The translations under genes were made by a program, and so were the position numbers. DNA of 64,000 nucleotides from Psychrobacter sp. (GTDB taxonomy: Bacteria; Pseudomonadota; Gammaproteobacteria; Pseudomonadales; Moraxellaceae): the NCBI RefSeq assembly GCF_030454045.1, contig NZ_JAKDJE010000007.1, positions 6,289 through 70,288 of the forward strand, read 5' to 3'. Under the pieces are notes generated by a model. It saw only the letters and a program-made list of their open reading frames with translations, was not told the DNA's origin and did no database searches. Positions 34,704-43,398 of the stretch are shown piece by piece (the stretch's first letter is position 1; each line of letters starts with the position of its first letter).

Positions 34704-35453
34704 ATGAAAGCATTAGTAGCGGTCAAGCGTGTCATTGATTATAACGTGAAAGTTCGTGTAAAAGCTGATAACTCTGGCGTTGATCTATCAAACACTAAAA
34801 TGTCAATCAACCCTTTTGATGAGATTGCAGTAGAAGAAGCGGTTCGTCTAAAAGAAGCTGGTGTGATTGATGAGATTATTGTGGCATCAATTGGTCCAAA
34901 AGAGTCACAAGAGCAAATTCGTGCAGCCCTAGCACTGGGTGCTGATCGCGGTCTTTTGGTTGTCAGCGATGAAAAACCATATCCATTGCAAGTTGCCAAA
35001 ATTCTAAAAAATATCGCTGAAACTGAAAGCACTGATATTATCTTGCTGGGTAAACAGGCGATTGATGATGACAATAACCAAACGGGTCAGATGTTAGCGG
35101 CATTGATGGGTATCGGTCAGGGTACGTTTGCATCAGAAGTGAAGGTTGAAGGCGATAAAGTCAACGTCACGCGTGAAATCGATGGCGGTCTGCAAACCGT
35201 TGCGCTTGACTTGCCAGCTGTTATTACAACTGACCTACGTTTGAATGAGCCACGTTATGCAAAATTGCCTAACATTATGAAAGCGAGGAAAAAACCACTT
35301 GATGAGAAAACGCCAGCCGATTTTGGTGTTGACATGACCTCTAAGCAAGAAATTATTAAAGTCATGCCACCTGCTGAGCGCAAAGCTGGTATTACAGTAG
35401 CCTCAGTTGATGAGTTGGTCGATAAGCTAAAAAATGAAGCAAAAGTCATTTAA
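34704..35453 (+). CDS. etfB: Electron transfer flavoprotein subunit beta
   Basis: 249-residue AMP-binding subunit of the ETF heterodimer, which passes electrons from acyl-CoA and other dehydrogenases to ETF-ubiquinone oxidoreductase. It shows MKALVAVKRVIDYNVKVRVK, SINPFDEIAVEEAVRLKE, and the AMP-site block GKQAIDDDNNQTGQMLA. It precedes etfA by 142 bases, the usual order. Confidence 0.96.
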   Translation: MKALVAVKRVIDYNVKVRVKADNSGVDLSNTKMSINPFDEIAVEEAVRLKEAGVIDEIIVASIGPKESQEQIRAALALGADRGLLVVSDEKPYPLQVAKILKNIAETESTDIILLGKQAIDDDNNQTGQMLAALMGIGQGTFASEVKVEGDKVNVTREIDGGLQTVALDLPAVITTDLRLNEPRYAKLPNIMKARKKPLDEKTPADFGVDMTSKQEIIKVMPPAERKAGITVASVDELVDKLKNEAKVI

Positions 35454-35595
35454 TTATTTGACGCTTCGTTACGGCATATCTTGTATAAAGCTCTAGCAGT
35501 AGATAGTTTAATATTTTGAAAAAAACTCGCTCGAATAGCTTTGTACACACACGATCGCATGAATTGATAATACGAATAAATAAAGGATTAAAACC

Positions 35596-36528
35596 ATGGC
35601 AATTTTGGTATATGCAGAACATGACAATGCCAGTCTAAAAAAGGCAACTTTGAACACCATCGCTGCTGCTAAGCAAATCGGTGATGACATCCATGTATTG
35701 GTTGCTGGTAGTGGCGCGCAGGCCGTTGCTGATGAAGCAGCAAAAGTAGAAGGCGTGACAAAAGTACTCTTGGCTGATAACGCGGCCTATGAGCATCAAT
35801 TGGCAGGCAACGTTGCACTATTGGTTGCTGATGTCGCTGGTGATTATAGCCATATCCTAGCAGCTGCGACTACGACTGGTAAAAACTTTATGCCACGCGT
35901 TGCCGCATTACTTGACGTCAGTATGCTGTCAGAGATCTCAGGCGTAGTAGATGCGCAAACGTTTGAGCGTCCAATTTATGCAGGCAATGCAACGGCAACC
36001 GTTAAAACGTCTGAAGATAAAGTTGTGCTAACCGTACGTACGACCGCGTTTGATCCAGTAGCAAGCGAAGGTGGCTCGGCGACGGTTGAGACTATTGACA
36101 GTGTGCAAGAGACGGGGAAAGCAAGCTTTGTCAATGAAGAGATGGCGCAATCTGACCGTCCAGAATTGACATCAGCTGGTATCGTTGTCTCTGGTGGTCG
36201 TGCATTGGCAAACGGTGAAAACTTCACCAAGTACATCGAGCCATTAGCTGACAAGCTAGGCGCTGCGGTTGGCGCATCACGTGCCGCTGTGGATGCAGGC
36301 TATGTACCAAACGATATGCAGGTCGGTCAAACCGGTAAGATCGTTGCGCCGCAGCTATATATCGCAGCTGGTATCTCAGGTGCAATTCAGCATTTGGCCG
36401 GTATGAAAGACTCTAAAGTCATCGTAGCGATCAATAATGACCCAGAAGCGCCAATCGCTAGCGTTGCTGATTACTTCTTAGAAGCAGATTTGTTTGAAGC
36501 GCTTCCTGAGCTTACTAGCAAGGTTTAA
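35596..36528 (+). CDS. etfA: Electron transfer flavoprotein subunit alpha
   Basis: 310-residue FAD-binding subunit. The C-terminal FAD domain has VVSGGRALANGENF, GAAVGASRAAVDAGYVPND, QVGQTGKIVAPQLYIAAGIS and INNDPEAPIASVADY, all ETF-alpha hallmarks. It partners with the beta subunit just upstream. Followed by a strong terminator shared with the converging methyltransferase gene. Confidence 0.97.
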   Translation: MAILVYAEHDNASLKKATLNTIAAAKQIGDDIHVLVAGSGAQAVADEAAKVEGVTKVLLADNAAYEHQLAGNVALLVADVAGDYSHILAAATTTGKNFMPRVAALLDVSMLSEISGVVDAQTFERPIYAGNATATVKTSEDKVVLTVRTTAFDPVASEGGSATVETIDSVQETGKASFVNEEMAQSDRPELTSAGIVVSGGRALANGENFTKYIEPLADKLGAAVGASRAAVDAGYVPNDMQVGQTGKIVAPQLYIAAGISGAIQHLAGMKDSKVIVAINNDPEAPIASVADYFLEADLFEALPELTSKV

Positions 36529-36662
36529 TGGATAGTCACAGAGTTACTAAACGGCTACGGCGTTATTCTCATTAGATGTACTACTTGTACAATCTGCAGT
36601 CGGCTGCCTTGTATTCGTTTTAGACTTCTTTGACTATATTAGTAGTAGACAGATAATAAAAC

Positions 36663-36692
36663 CCCACTATCAATTGGTAGTGGGTTTTTTTA
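36663..36692. terminator. Intrinsic terminator after etfA
   Basis: CCCACTA (36663-36669) pairs with TAGTGGG (36678-36684), followed by TTTTTTT. An A run on the left allows use on the minus strand as well. Confidence 0.88.
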
Positions 36693-36733
36693 TGCTTGAT
36701 AGATTGAGTTTTGATAGTAGTTATGAATGGAGG

Positions 36734-37528
36734 CTAAGAGTATTGTCTTTGACGTAAGGTCTCATACAGACATAAAGAGCCTGCAATCGCTACATTTAAG
36801 CTCTCTTGACCATTTGGCTGCGGTAAAGCGATAGGGGTGGCACATTGCATCAAATCATCGCTGACGCCTTGACCTTCATGACCCATAATCCAAGCGACAG
36901 GTGCCGATAGATTGTGATCATAAATCAAAGTATCGGTATGTGAGCTAGTCGCCAGAAGCGGCACTTTTACGTGATCTAAAATATCTTGCGTACTCAAGCC
37001 TTCATAAATAGTCAGCGCAAACTGTGCACCCATACCGGCTCGTAACGTCTTTGGAGACCAAGCCTGAGCAGTTGCGCTAGTACATAGGATATTGCGAATA
37101 CCAACGGCTGCTGCTGTACGCAGGAGTGTGCCGACATTCCCGCTGTCCTGTACATCATTTAAGATCAAGCAATCTTCATCAATCACTGGCAAGCTAGGCG
37201 CTGGTACGTTGATAATCGCCATGATATCGATACCAGTACCTAAGCTGCGAATACTCTCGTACAGTGAAGTGGATAAAATAAGAATAGGCGTATAAGTCGG
37301 CAGACGAGTGAGTATTTGCTGAACTTCAGGATGACTACGTGCTGATTCGGACAGTAGTATTTGAACAAATGGATAGTCACTACGAAGTGCAGCATCTATC
37401 AGATGGACGCCTTCTATGACTGTTTGGCCGTTCTTTTTACGCTGGCGTGCTTGTACCAATAGGGCTTTTACAAGCTTGACGGTGGTGTTCTTATCTGAGG
37501 TAATCAGCTCGGTGGGATTTAATACCAT
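36734..37528 (-). CDS. TrmH-family (SpoU) RNA 2'-O-methyltransferase
   Basis: 264 residues. An N-terminal substrate-binding domain (L30e-like, residues 10-100) includes VIEGVHLIDAAL. The C-terminal SPOUT domain has the three SpoU motifs: NVQDSGNVGTLLRTAAA-like sequence, IMGHEGQGVSDDL, and ESLNVAIAGSLCLYE, which form the trefoil-knot SAM site. It probably methylates a ribose in rRNA or tRNA; the exact target cannot be assigned. It shares direction with fbp just upstream but a 96-base gap separates them. Confidence 0.87.
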   Translation of the reverse strand: MVLNPTELITSDKNTTVKLVKALLVQARQRKKNGQTVIEGVHLIDAALRSDYPFVQILLSESARSHPEVQQILTRLPTYTPILILSTSLYESIRSLGTGIDIMAIINVPAPSLPVIDEDCLILNDVQDSGNVGTLLRTAAAVGIRNILCTSATAQAWSPKTLRAGMGAQFALTIYEGLSTQDILDHVKVPLLATSSHTDTLIYDHNLSAPVAWIMGHEGQGVSDDLMQCATPIALPQPNGQESLNVAIAGSLCLYETLRQRQYS

Positions 37529-37559
37529 AGTGGATCGCTTAGAGAAGAGTAGGAGGGTG

Positions 37560-37603
37560 AATAACCAGCATCAAGCTTATAATCTCGCTGTAAGCTGGTT
37601 ATT
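37560..37603. repeat. Inverted repeat between fbp and the methyltransferase gene
   Basis: AATAACCAGC (37560-37569) and GCTGGTTATT (37594-37603) form a ten-base-pair stem with a 24-base loop. On the minus strand, where both flanking genes lie, no T run follows, so it may stabilise the fbp mRNA end more than terminate it. Confidence 0.5.
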
Positions 37604-37624
37604 TTTAGAAAGTACTTATATCAA

Positions 37625-38608
37625 TTACTGCTCAGAATAATTGACGTGTAAGTCTTTCACATAATTGACTTCGTTTTTGCTACCGAGCACCACAGGAACA
37701 CGCTGATGAATGTCAGTGGGCTCGATATCTAAGATACGATTGACAGCGTCTGTCGCACCGCCACCCGCGCGTTCAATCAATAAGCTCATTGGATTGGCTT
37801 CATACATCAAGCGTAGTTTACCTGCTTTATGAGCGTATTTGGTATCAAACGGATAAGTGAAGAGACCACCGCGGCATAAGATACGATGGACGTCACCAAC
37901 CATAGCGGCGACCCAACGCGTATTGAAATCGCGTCCACGTACGCCTGTCTCGCCAGCGATTAACTCATCGATGTACTGTTGCATCGGTGCGCGCCAGTAG
38001 CGATAATTTGAGCTATTGATCGCATATTCGCTCGTATCGGCATCGATTTGCACGTTGTCTTCTATCAGCACATAGTCTTCAGTTTCTGGATCTAGGCTAA
38101 ACATCACGACCTTATCTGCGATGGTCAACGCCAGTACCGTAGAGGTGCCATATAACAAGTACCCTGCTGCTAGCTGTTTGTTACCTGCCTGTAGATAGTC
38201 GCTGTTTTCACTGGTTTGACCTTGACGCTCGTACGGCAGAACAGAAAAAATCGTACCTACTGCCATATTGATATCAATATTTGATGAGCCATCTAGTGGG
38301 TCAAACAAAACCAATAGACTGCCATCGTCATTAGCAGGGGTGGCATCATCAAGCTCTTCTGATGCAACGCCGGCACAATGGGTATTCTTTGCCAATGCAT
38401 CTAGCAGTAAGTCATTGGCCAGTACGTCTAGTTTTTTCTGATCTTCGCCTTGGACGTTTTGATTGCCAGCCTCGCCTAAAATATCTGCCAGAGCACCTTT
38501 TCTAAGTAGTTGTGAGATGGTTTTACCAACATTAGTGACCGTGGTAATTACGTCGTTGAGTGCAGGACTAGAGGCATGTTGGTTTAGATAATCTGCTAAG
38601 GTCGTCAT
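37625..38608 (-). CDS. fbp: Class I fructose-1,6-bisphosphatase
   Basis: Gluconeogenic Mg-dependent phosphatase of 327 residues. The metal-binding block FDPLDGSSNID spans residues 102-112, and SEEL near 83-86 supplies further ligands. Later blocks include GGLFTYPFD and LRLMYEANPMSLLIERAGG. I chose ATG 38608, eight bases after AGGA; the frame is open 25 codons further upstream without homology. Psychrobacter relies on gluconeogenesis from organic acids, so the gene is expected. Confidence 0.95.
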   Translation of the reverse strand: MTTLADYLNQHASSPALNDVITTVTNVGKTISQLLRKGALADILGEAGNQNVQGEDQKKLDVLANDLLLDALAKNTHCAGVASEELDDATPANDDGSLLVLFDPLDGSSNIDINMAVGTIFSVLPYERQGQTSENSDYLQAGNKQLAAGYLLYGTSTVLALTIADKVVMFSLDPETEDYVLIEDNVQIDADTSEYAINSSNYRYWRAPMQQYIDELIAGETGVRGRDFNTRWVAAMVGDVHRILCRGGLFTYPFDTKYAHKAGKLRLMYEANPMSLLIERAGGGATDAVNRILDIEPTDIHQRVPVVLGSKNEVNYVKDLHVNYSEQ

Positions 38609-38993
38609 AAAGCTTCCTAATAGAGGGTATGGAAAGTAAAAAATGGATGGTCTTAGAGTCAGGCCATAGGCGGCATTTGGCACACCTTAAATGGGTGAAT
38701 TTTTAAATAGCCTATACGGTATCTTTGTCCTGACCACAAAATCGGCTACACTATATCTATTGTTATTCATTTATAGATTTGTCAGAATTATTCTCTATGA
38801 GAATATAGCATGTCTATTTACGCTTTCTGATTGTCTGCTGAGGCGGTTTTTGGTCGAATTTGATTACGGTAAATTGTAGCAAATAAGCGTCAAAATGTCC
38901 TCGTCTCTGTGCCTATCGGTGCTAAATGATTGAACAAAGATGAATAAGCGATTACGACAGACTCATATAAACCCACAATAAAGACTCGCCATT
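38609..38993. other. 385-base divergent region between fbp and pyrB
   Basis: This holds the promoters for both genes. A near-perfect inverted repeat TATTCTC-TAT-GAGAATA lies at 38789-38805, operator-like. A 62-codon frame at 38691-38879 is not supported as a gene. No clear sigma-70 pair could be chosen. Confidence 0.5.
38789..38805. promoter_or_regulatory. Operator-like inverted repeat upstream of pyrB
   Basis: TATTCTC (38789-38795) and GAGAATA (38799-38805) flank a three-base spacer. Short symmetric elements of this kind often bind dimeric regulators. No regulator is adjacent, and the match may be chance in A/T-rich DNA. Confidence 0.3.
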
Positions 38994-40067
38994 ATGTCAA
39001 ATTCTCTCGATAGTAGCGCTACACAACCAGTCTCACCGACTGATTATGCAAAATTTGATCCCAATACAATTCATCAAAGACTCAATACCTCACTGAGTCG
39101 TCCGCAGCTCAACACCGATGGCAGTATCAGGCATTTCTTGGGTGTTGAAGGTCTTAATAAAGCACAGCTCAAAGCTATTATCGCAAAAGCAGAGACTTTC
39201 TTTGATGAAAACGGGCAGCTCATCAATCGTCCTGAGTTAGATGGCTATACGGTCATGAATTTGTTCTTTGAACCATCGACTCGTACCCGGACGACTTTTG
39301 AAGTAGCAGAAAAACGCTTGGGTGCTAATGTACTCAATATCGATATCGAACGCTCTAGTACCAAAAAAGGCGAGAGTCTACGCGATACCTTGTGGAATCT
39401 ACAGGCAATGACCGCAGATATTTTTGTAGTTCGACATTCAGCATCAGGTGCCGCGCATTTTATGGCGACAGAAGTGACCCCTGATATTGCTATCATTAAT
39501 GGTGGTGATGGCTGGCATGCGCATCCTACTCAGGGAATGCTCGACATGTTGACCATTTACCGTGAGGCACCGCGCCCATTTGAAGAGCTGTCTATCGCAA
39601 TCGTTGGTGATATTAAGCACTCACGCGTCGCCCGTTCTGATATTAGCGCCTTGCAAACCCTAGGTGTGACAGATATCCGTGTGTGTGCGCCGCGTACTTT
39701 ATTGCCGAAAGGTATTGAGCGCTTTGGCGTAAAAGTATATGAAAATATGGATGAGTGTGTCACTGATTGTGATGTGATTATGGGATTAAGAATACAAAAT
39801 GAGCGTATCGGTTCGCCGCTATTGGCATCGTCAAGTGAATACTATAAGCATTATGGGATCACGCCAGAGCGAGTGGCATTGGCCAAGCCCGATGCGCTAG
39901 TTATGCATCCAGGGCCAATGAACCGTGGTGTTGAGATTGCTTCTAGTGTGGCTGATGGCGCGCAATCGGTGATCTTAAAGCAGGTAAATAACGGTATTGC
40001 CATACGAATGGCGGTCTTGTCGCTTGCGATGGAAGGCCAACGTGCTCATCAAGCGGCTGGCAAGTAA
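38994..40067 (+). CDS. pyrB: Aspartate carbamoyltransferase catalytic subunit
   Basis: Joins carbamoyl phosphate and aspartate at the start of pyrimidine synthesis. The carbamoyl phosphate site STRTRTTFE (S95 to E103) and the HPTQGMLD motif (177-184) are intact. It has 357 residues, with an N-terminal extension of about 45 residues compared with E. coli PyrB. No pyrI is present; instead a PyrC-like gene follows after 58 bases, the Pseudomonas-type arrangement in which the PyrC-like subunit is needed to assemble PyrB. Confidence 0.95.
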   Translation: MSNSLDSSATQPVSPTDYAKFDPNTIHQRLNTSLSRPQLNTDGSIRHFLGVEGLNKAQLKAIIAKAETFFDENGQLINRPELDGYTVMNLFFEPSTRTRTTFEVAEKRLGANVLNIDIERSSTKKGESLRDTLWNLQAMTADIFVVRHSASGAAHFMATEVTPDIAIINGGDGWHAHPTQGMLDMLTIYREAPRPFEELSIAIVGDIKHSRVARSDISALQTLGVTDIRVCAPRTLLPKGIERFGVKVYENMDECVTDCDVIMGLRIQNERIGSPLLASSSEYYKHYGITPERVALAKPDALVMHPGPMNRGVEIASSVADGAQSVILKQVNNGIAIRMAVLSLAMEGQRAHQAAGK

Positions 40068-40125
40068 CAGCTTGCCGCGCGACTTATTCTCATTTATTTC
40101 ATTTTATTGATACGGTAATAACGTT

Positions 40126-41337
40126 ATGTCTACCATGCTTAATACGGATGCACCCATCTTTGACCATTTACCAAAAGCATTTAAAGATGCATTGCCGCAA
40201 ACTGTAACAGAAAAACTGTCTACACTCGATTCTGGCCGTGAAATATGGTTACTACCACCATTAGTAGATCTATGCGCGCGCTTGCGTGAGCCGGGCCAAC
40301 AGCAACACGGTACGCTGGAATCAGAAGGTAGGGCAGCTCGTGGTAACGGGTTCTTGCATGTAGTCACGCCACCTGACACCAATCCTATTTTAGAAAATGG
40401 CTCACTCTTAAAGGGCTTGCGTGAGCGCGCCTTGAGTGATGGCGGTATTTACTTGCATATTTTGGGCGCATTGACCACAGGGTTAGAGGGCGAACGACCG
40501 TCTAATATTGCAGGGCTTAAAAAGGGCGGCTGTATCGCAGTATCCAATGCGCGTAGACCTTTTCGCAATGACTTAGTATTGCTAAGAACACTAGAGTACG
40601 CGGCGACTTTTGGTATGAAAGTATTCTTTTATCCTGATGAGCCAAGTCTGTCTGGAGATGGCGTGGCGCATGAGGGTTATATTGCCTCTTATCATGGTTT
40701 GCAGGGCATCCCTTGGATCGCTGAAACGGTTGCCTTATCTACCCAGCTTTTGATGGTCGAAGAGACAGGCGTTGCGGCGCACTTTAGCCAACTCACTTGT
40801 AAATCATCGGTTGAGCTGATGCGCTGGGCCAAAGACAAAGGGCTGCCTGTGACCTGTGATGTGGCCATGCATCAGCTATATCTGACCGATGATAATCTAG
40901 AAGGTTTTAACGCGCAGGCTTACGTATTACCGCCGCTGCGTAGTAATACCGATCAGCAAGCACTGCGTCGCGGTCTTGCCGATGGGACGATTGATGCCAT
41001 CTGTAGTCATCATGAACCACTGAACAGCACAGCGAAGAAAGCACCGTTTGCGGAGAGCACACCCGGTATTTCAAACTTTGATACCTTTATGGCGCTGGCG
41101 TGTCAGTTGGTTGGGGATGGGGTATTAACACTCGCGCAACTGGTTGATAAGATCTGTCTCAATCCTGCAAAGATTGCTGGTATTAGTGAGCATTATGAAG
41201 CCATTGGTGGGGCTGTATTGATTGACCCCAATCTTGAATGGCAAGTAACTGCACAGTCTATGCTATCGAATGGTAAAAATACACCGTTTTTCAATCAGCA
41301 GCTGCAAGGGCGTGTTGTAGAGACATTCTTTGGCTAA
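40126..41337 (+). CDS. pyrX: Dihydroorotase-like protein PyrC' (PyrX), probably non-catalytic
   Basis: 403-residue amidohydrolase-fold protein next to pyrB. In active dihydroorotases the zinc-binding HxH lies in a DxHxHxREPG motif. Here the same place reads DLCARLREPG (residues 48-57), so both histidines are lost, to C50 and R52. The later catalytic DHAPH is replaced by HHEPL. From Pseudomonas biochemistry such PyrC' subunits are inactive but form a dodecameric complex with PyrB. A genuine dihydroorotase must be encoded elsewhere. An alternative start is ATG 40135. Confidence 0.85.
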   Translation: MSTMLNTDAPIFDHLPKAFKDALPQTVTEKLSTLDSGREIWLLPPLVDLCARLREPGQQQHGTLESEGRAARGNGFLHVVTPPDTNPILENGSLLKGLRERALSDGGIYLHILGALTTGLEGERPSNIAGLKKGGCIAVSNARRPFRNDLVLLRTLEYAATFGMKVFFYPDEPSLSGDGVAHEGYIASYHGLQGIPWIAETVALSTQLLMVEETGVAAHFSQLTCKSSVELMRWAKDKGLPVTCDVAMHQLYLTDDNLEGFNAQAYVLPPLRSNTDQQALRRGLADGTIDAICSHHEPLNSTAKKAPFAESTPGISNFDTFMALACQLVGDGVLTLAQLVDKICLNPAKIAGISEHYEAIGGAVLIDPNLEWQVTAQSMLSNGKNTPFFNQQLQGRVVETFFG

Positions 41338-41393
41338 TTTGCCCCGACAGGACGATAGCTTGCCGCTATCCTCGAAGGATAAAAGGGGTAAAA

Positions 41394-41879
41394 ATGATTG
41401 ACCCTCTAGAAAAAACGCACAGCACAGCCAGTGAATCTATCAAGGCAGTGGCTATTTATGAGGCTATTAAAGGCATCGGTGCGTTATTAGGAGCAGTGGC
41501 CTTATGGTGGTGGCACACGAATCTTGAGCATTGGTTAACCACTGCCACAAAATCTTGGCAACATACCTTTGGGCAACTGCTTGCGCCGCAGATCGATAGT
41601 GCGGTACTGATTGCTCAACAAGCCAGCAAAAACTGGTCAGTATTTTTATTATTGATATTCGCTTATGCCAGTTTACGTTTTTTAGAAGCTTATGGTTTGT
41701 GGCGCGACAAAACGTGGGCATATTGGTTCGGCGTTTTGGGCTATGGTGTCTTTATTCCTATAGAGGTTTATTACCTAGTCATCAGCCCTTTTGATTGGTT
41801 TAAGCTTGGTATTCTAATCTTAAATATTTTGATCGTCGTGGTGGTCTATCGCAATATGAAGCGCAAAGGGTTGATTTAG
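41394..41879 (+). CDS. DUF2127 membrane protein
   Basis: 161 residues with four predicted membrane helices (about 24-40, 78-96, 104-124, 130-152). The family signature LRFLEAYGLWRDKTWAYWF, followed by GVFIPIEVYYL, is clear. The function of DUF2127 proteins is unknown. It follows the PyrC-like gene by 56 bases, but nothing links it to pyrimidine synthesis. Confidence 0.8.
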   Translation: MIDPLEKTHSTASESIKAVAIYEAIKGIGALLGAVALWWWHTNLEHWLTTATKSWQHTFGQLLAPQIDSAVLIAQQASKNWSVFLLLIFAYASLRFLEAYGLWRDKTWAYWFGVLGYGVFIPIEVYYLVISPFDWFKLGILILNILIVVVVYRNMKRKGLI

Positions 41880-41914
41880 TGAATAATTGACATTGACCGC
41901 TATATAGATTGGAC

Positions 41915-41967
41915 CAAAAAAACCGCCGTTAGCATTTATTTACCATGATGCTGACGGCGGTTTTTTG
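41915..41967. terminator. Bidirectional terminator between the DUF2127 and antiporter genes
   Basis: A 14-base-pair stem (41922-41935 with 41948-41961, one wobble) is flanked by an A run on the left and a T run on the right, serving both converging genes. Confidence 0.9.
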
Positions 41968-41991
41968 ATGTCTACTGACCCAATTAACTAC

Positions 41992-43260
41992 CTAATTGTT
42001 TTTATGTGATGGGCGAATACTCTTGGCCACTTTACCAACACTCAGGCCTTGTACCAAAATAGAAAATATTACGACTGCATACGTGAGCGCCAGCAAGATA
42101 TCGCGCTCGGTGCCGATTGGAAGTTGTAGTACCAATGCCACTGAGATACCGCCACGTAACCCGCCCCAAGTGAGTACTTTCCAAGCACCAATGGGCAAAT
42201 CAAGCTGACGGTGGAAGGTTTTGGTCGTCATTCCAACAACGATGAAACGAGCCACTAAGGCAATCACGATTGTTAGGCCACCTGCGATAAATAGATTGCC
42301 TGAATACGCAATCATCACCACCTCTAGACCGATGAGTACAAATAAAATGGCGTTTAATATCTCATCAATCAACTCCCAAAATAGATCAATATAATGACGC
42401 GTCTGATCGCTCATCGCAAGCTCGCGTCCGCGATTACCCACCATCAGTCCCATCATCACCATCGCAAGCGGCCCTGACAAATGCCAATGGCTGGCAAGCG
42501 CATAGCCACCAATAACGCCTGCTAGTGTCAATAGTACCTCCTCTTGATAACTATCGATGCTCTTGAGTAGATAGTACAAAATTGCACCCAATACTAAACC
42601 AAATATCACACCGCCACCCGCCTCGACTGCCAAGGTATGAGCCACATAGTTGATCGTTGGAATATCACCGCTGGATAAAATTCCCAGCAGTAGCACGAAA
42701 ATCACCACTCCGATGCCATCATTGAACAATGACTCGCCAGCGATGACGGTCTCAATACTCTTTGGCGCACCTGCCGAGGAGAGAATGCCCATAACGGCAA
42801 TAGGATCAGTGGGGGAGATCAGAGCGCCAAATAGCAGACACCACAGAAACGGTAAACCAAAGCCGAATAGGGGAAGCATAAAATAAACAGCGGTGGCAAT
42901 GAGCATGGCGGATACGATCGTACCAAGCCCAGCGAGGATGCCAATAGGCAGTTTATAGCGTCTCAAATCACCAATATTGACATGCAATGCCCCTGCAAAT
43001 AGCAGCATCGACAGCATGCCATCTAAGAGCACTTCGGTAAAATCAAGCTGCTCTAGCAGACTGACTTCGTAATCAATCAGTTGATCAAACCCTAAAAAGC
43101 CTAAGAAGATGGCCCCAATAGACAGCAATATAGAAATCACCATGGCGCCAATGGTGGTGGGTAAGCCTATAAAGCGGTGATTGACATAGGTTAAAGACGC
43201 GGTAATCGATAAAAATATGGCGCTGATTTCAAGTATGGTTAGGCTGGTTGCAGATGCCAT
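41992..43260 (-). CDS. CPA1-family sodium/proton antiporter (NhaP-like)
   Basis: 422 residues with about 12 predicted membrane helices. The exchanger core carries SPTDPIAVMGIL and the acidic ND motif in ESLFNDGIGVVIFVLL, which forms the ion-binding site in CPA1 proteins. LTWGGLRGGISVALVLQLP is another family block. It probably exports Na+ or Li+ for protons; the exact ion is not predictable. There is a short C-terminal tail with no regulatory domain. Confidence 0.88.
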   Translation of the reverse strand: MASATSLTILEISAIFLSITASLTYVNHRFIGLPTTIGAMVISILLSIGAIFLGFLGFDQLIDYEVSLLEQLDFTEVLLDGMLSMLLFAGALHVNIGDLRRYKLPIGILAGLGTIVSAMLIATAVYFMLPLFGFGLPFLWCLLFGALISPTDPIAVMGILSSAGAPKSIETVIAGESLFNDGIGVVIFVLLLGILSSGDIPTINYVAHTLAVEAGGGVIFGLVLGAILYYLLKSIDSYQEEVLLTLAGVIGGYALASHWHLSGPLAMVMMGLMVGNRGRELAMSDQTRHYIDLFWELIDEILNAILFVLIGLEVVMIAYSGNLFIAGGLTIVIALVARFIVVGMTTKTFHRQLDLPIGAWKVLTWGGLRGGISVALVLQLPIGTERDILLALTYAVVIFSILVQGLSVGKVAKSIRPSHKNN

Positions 43261-43398
43261 AAAGCAGATCTCGTATGAATATAAGATGAATCCTAAGCCT
43301 GAGACTTATGAGGATTGCGTAAATATTTTTTGACTATAAAAACTGACGATAGCGGTATCAAAGCTACCAATATACTGAGTGATTGGCTTAACCTGTCA

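Noticed and set aside
38691..38879. A 62-codon plus-strand frame between fbp and pyrB with a hydrophobic stretch
   Set aside because: No ribosome binding site, no recognisable similarity, and it occupies the divergent promoter region.
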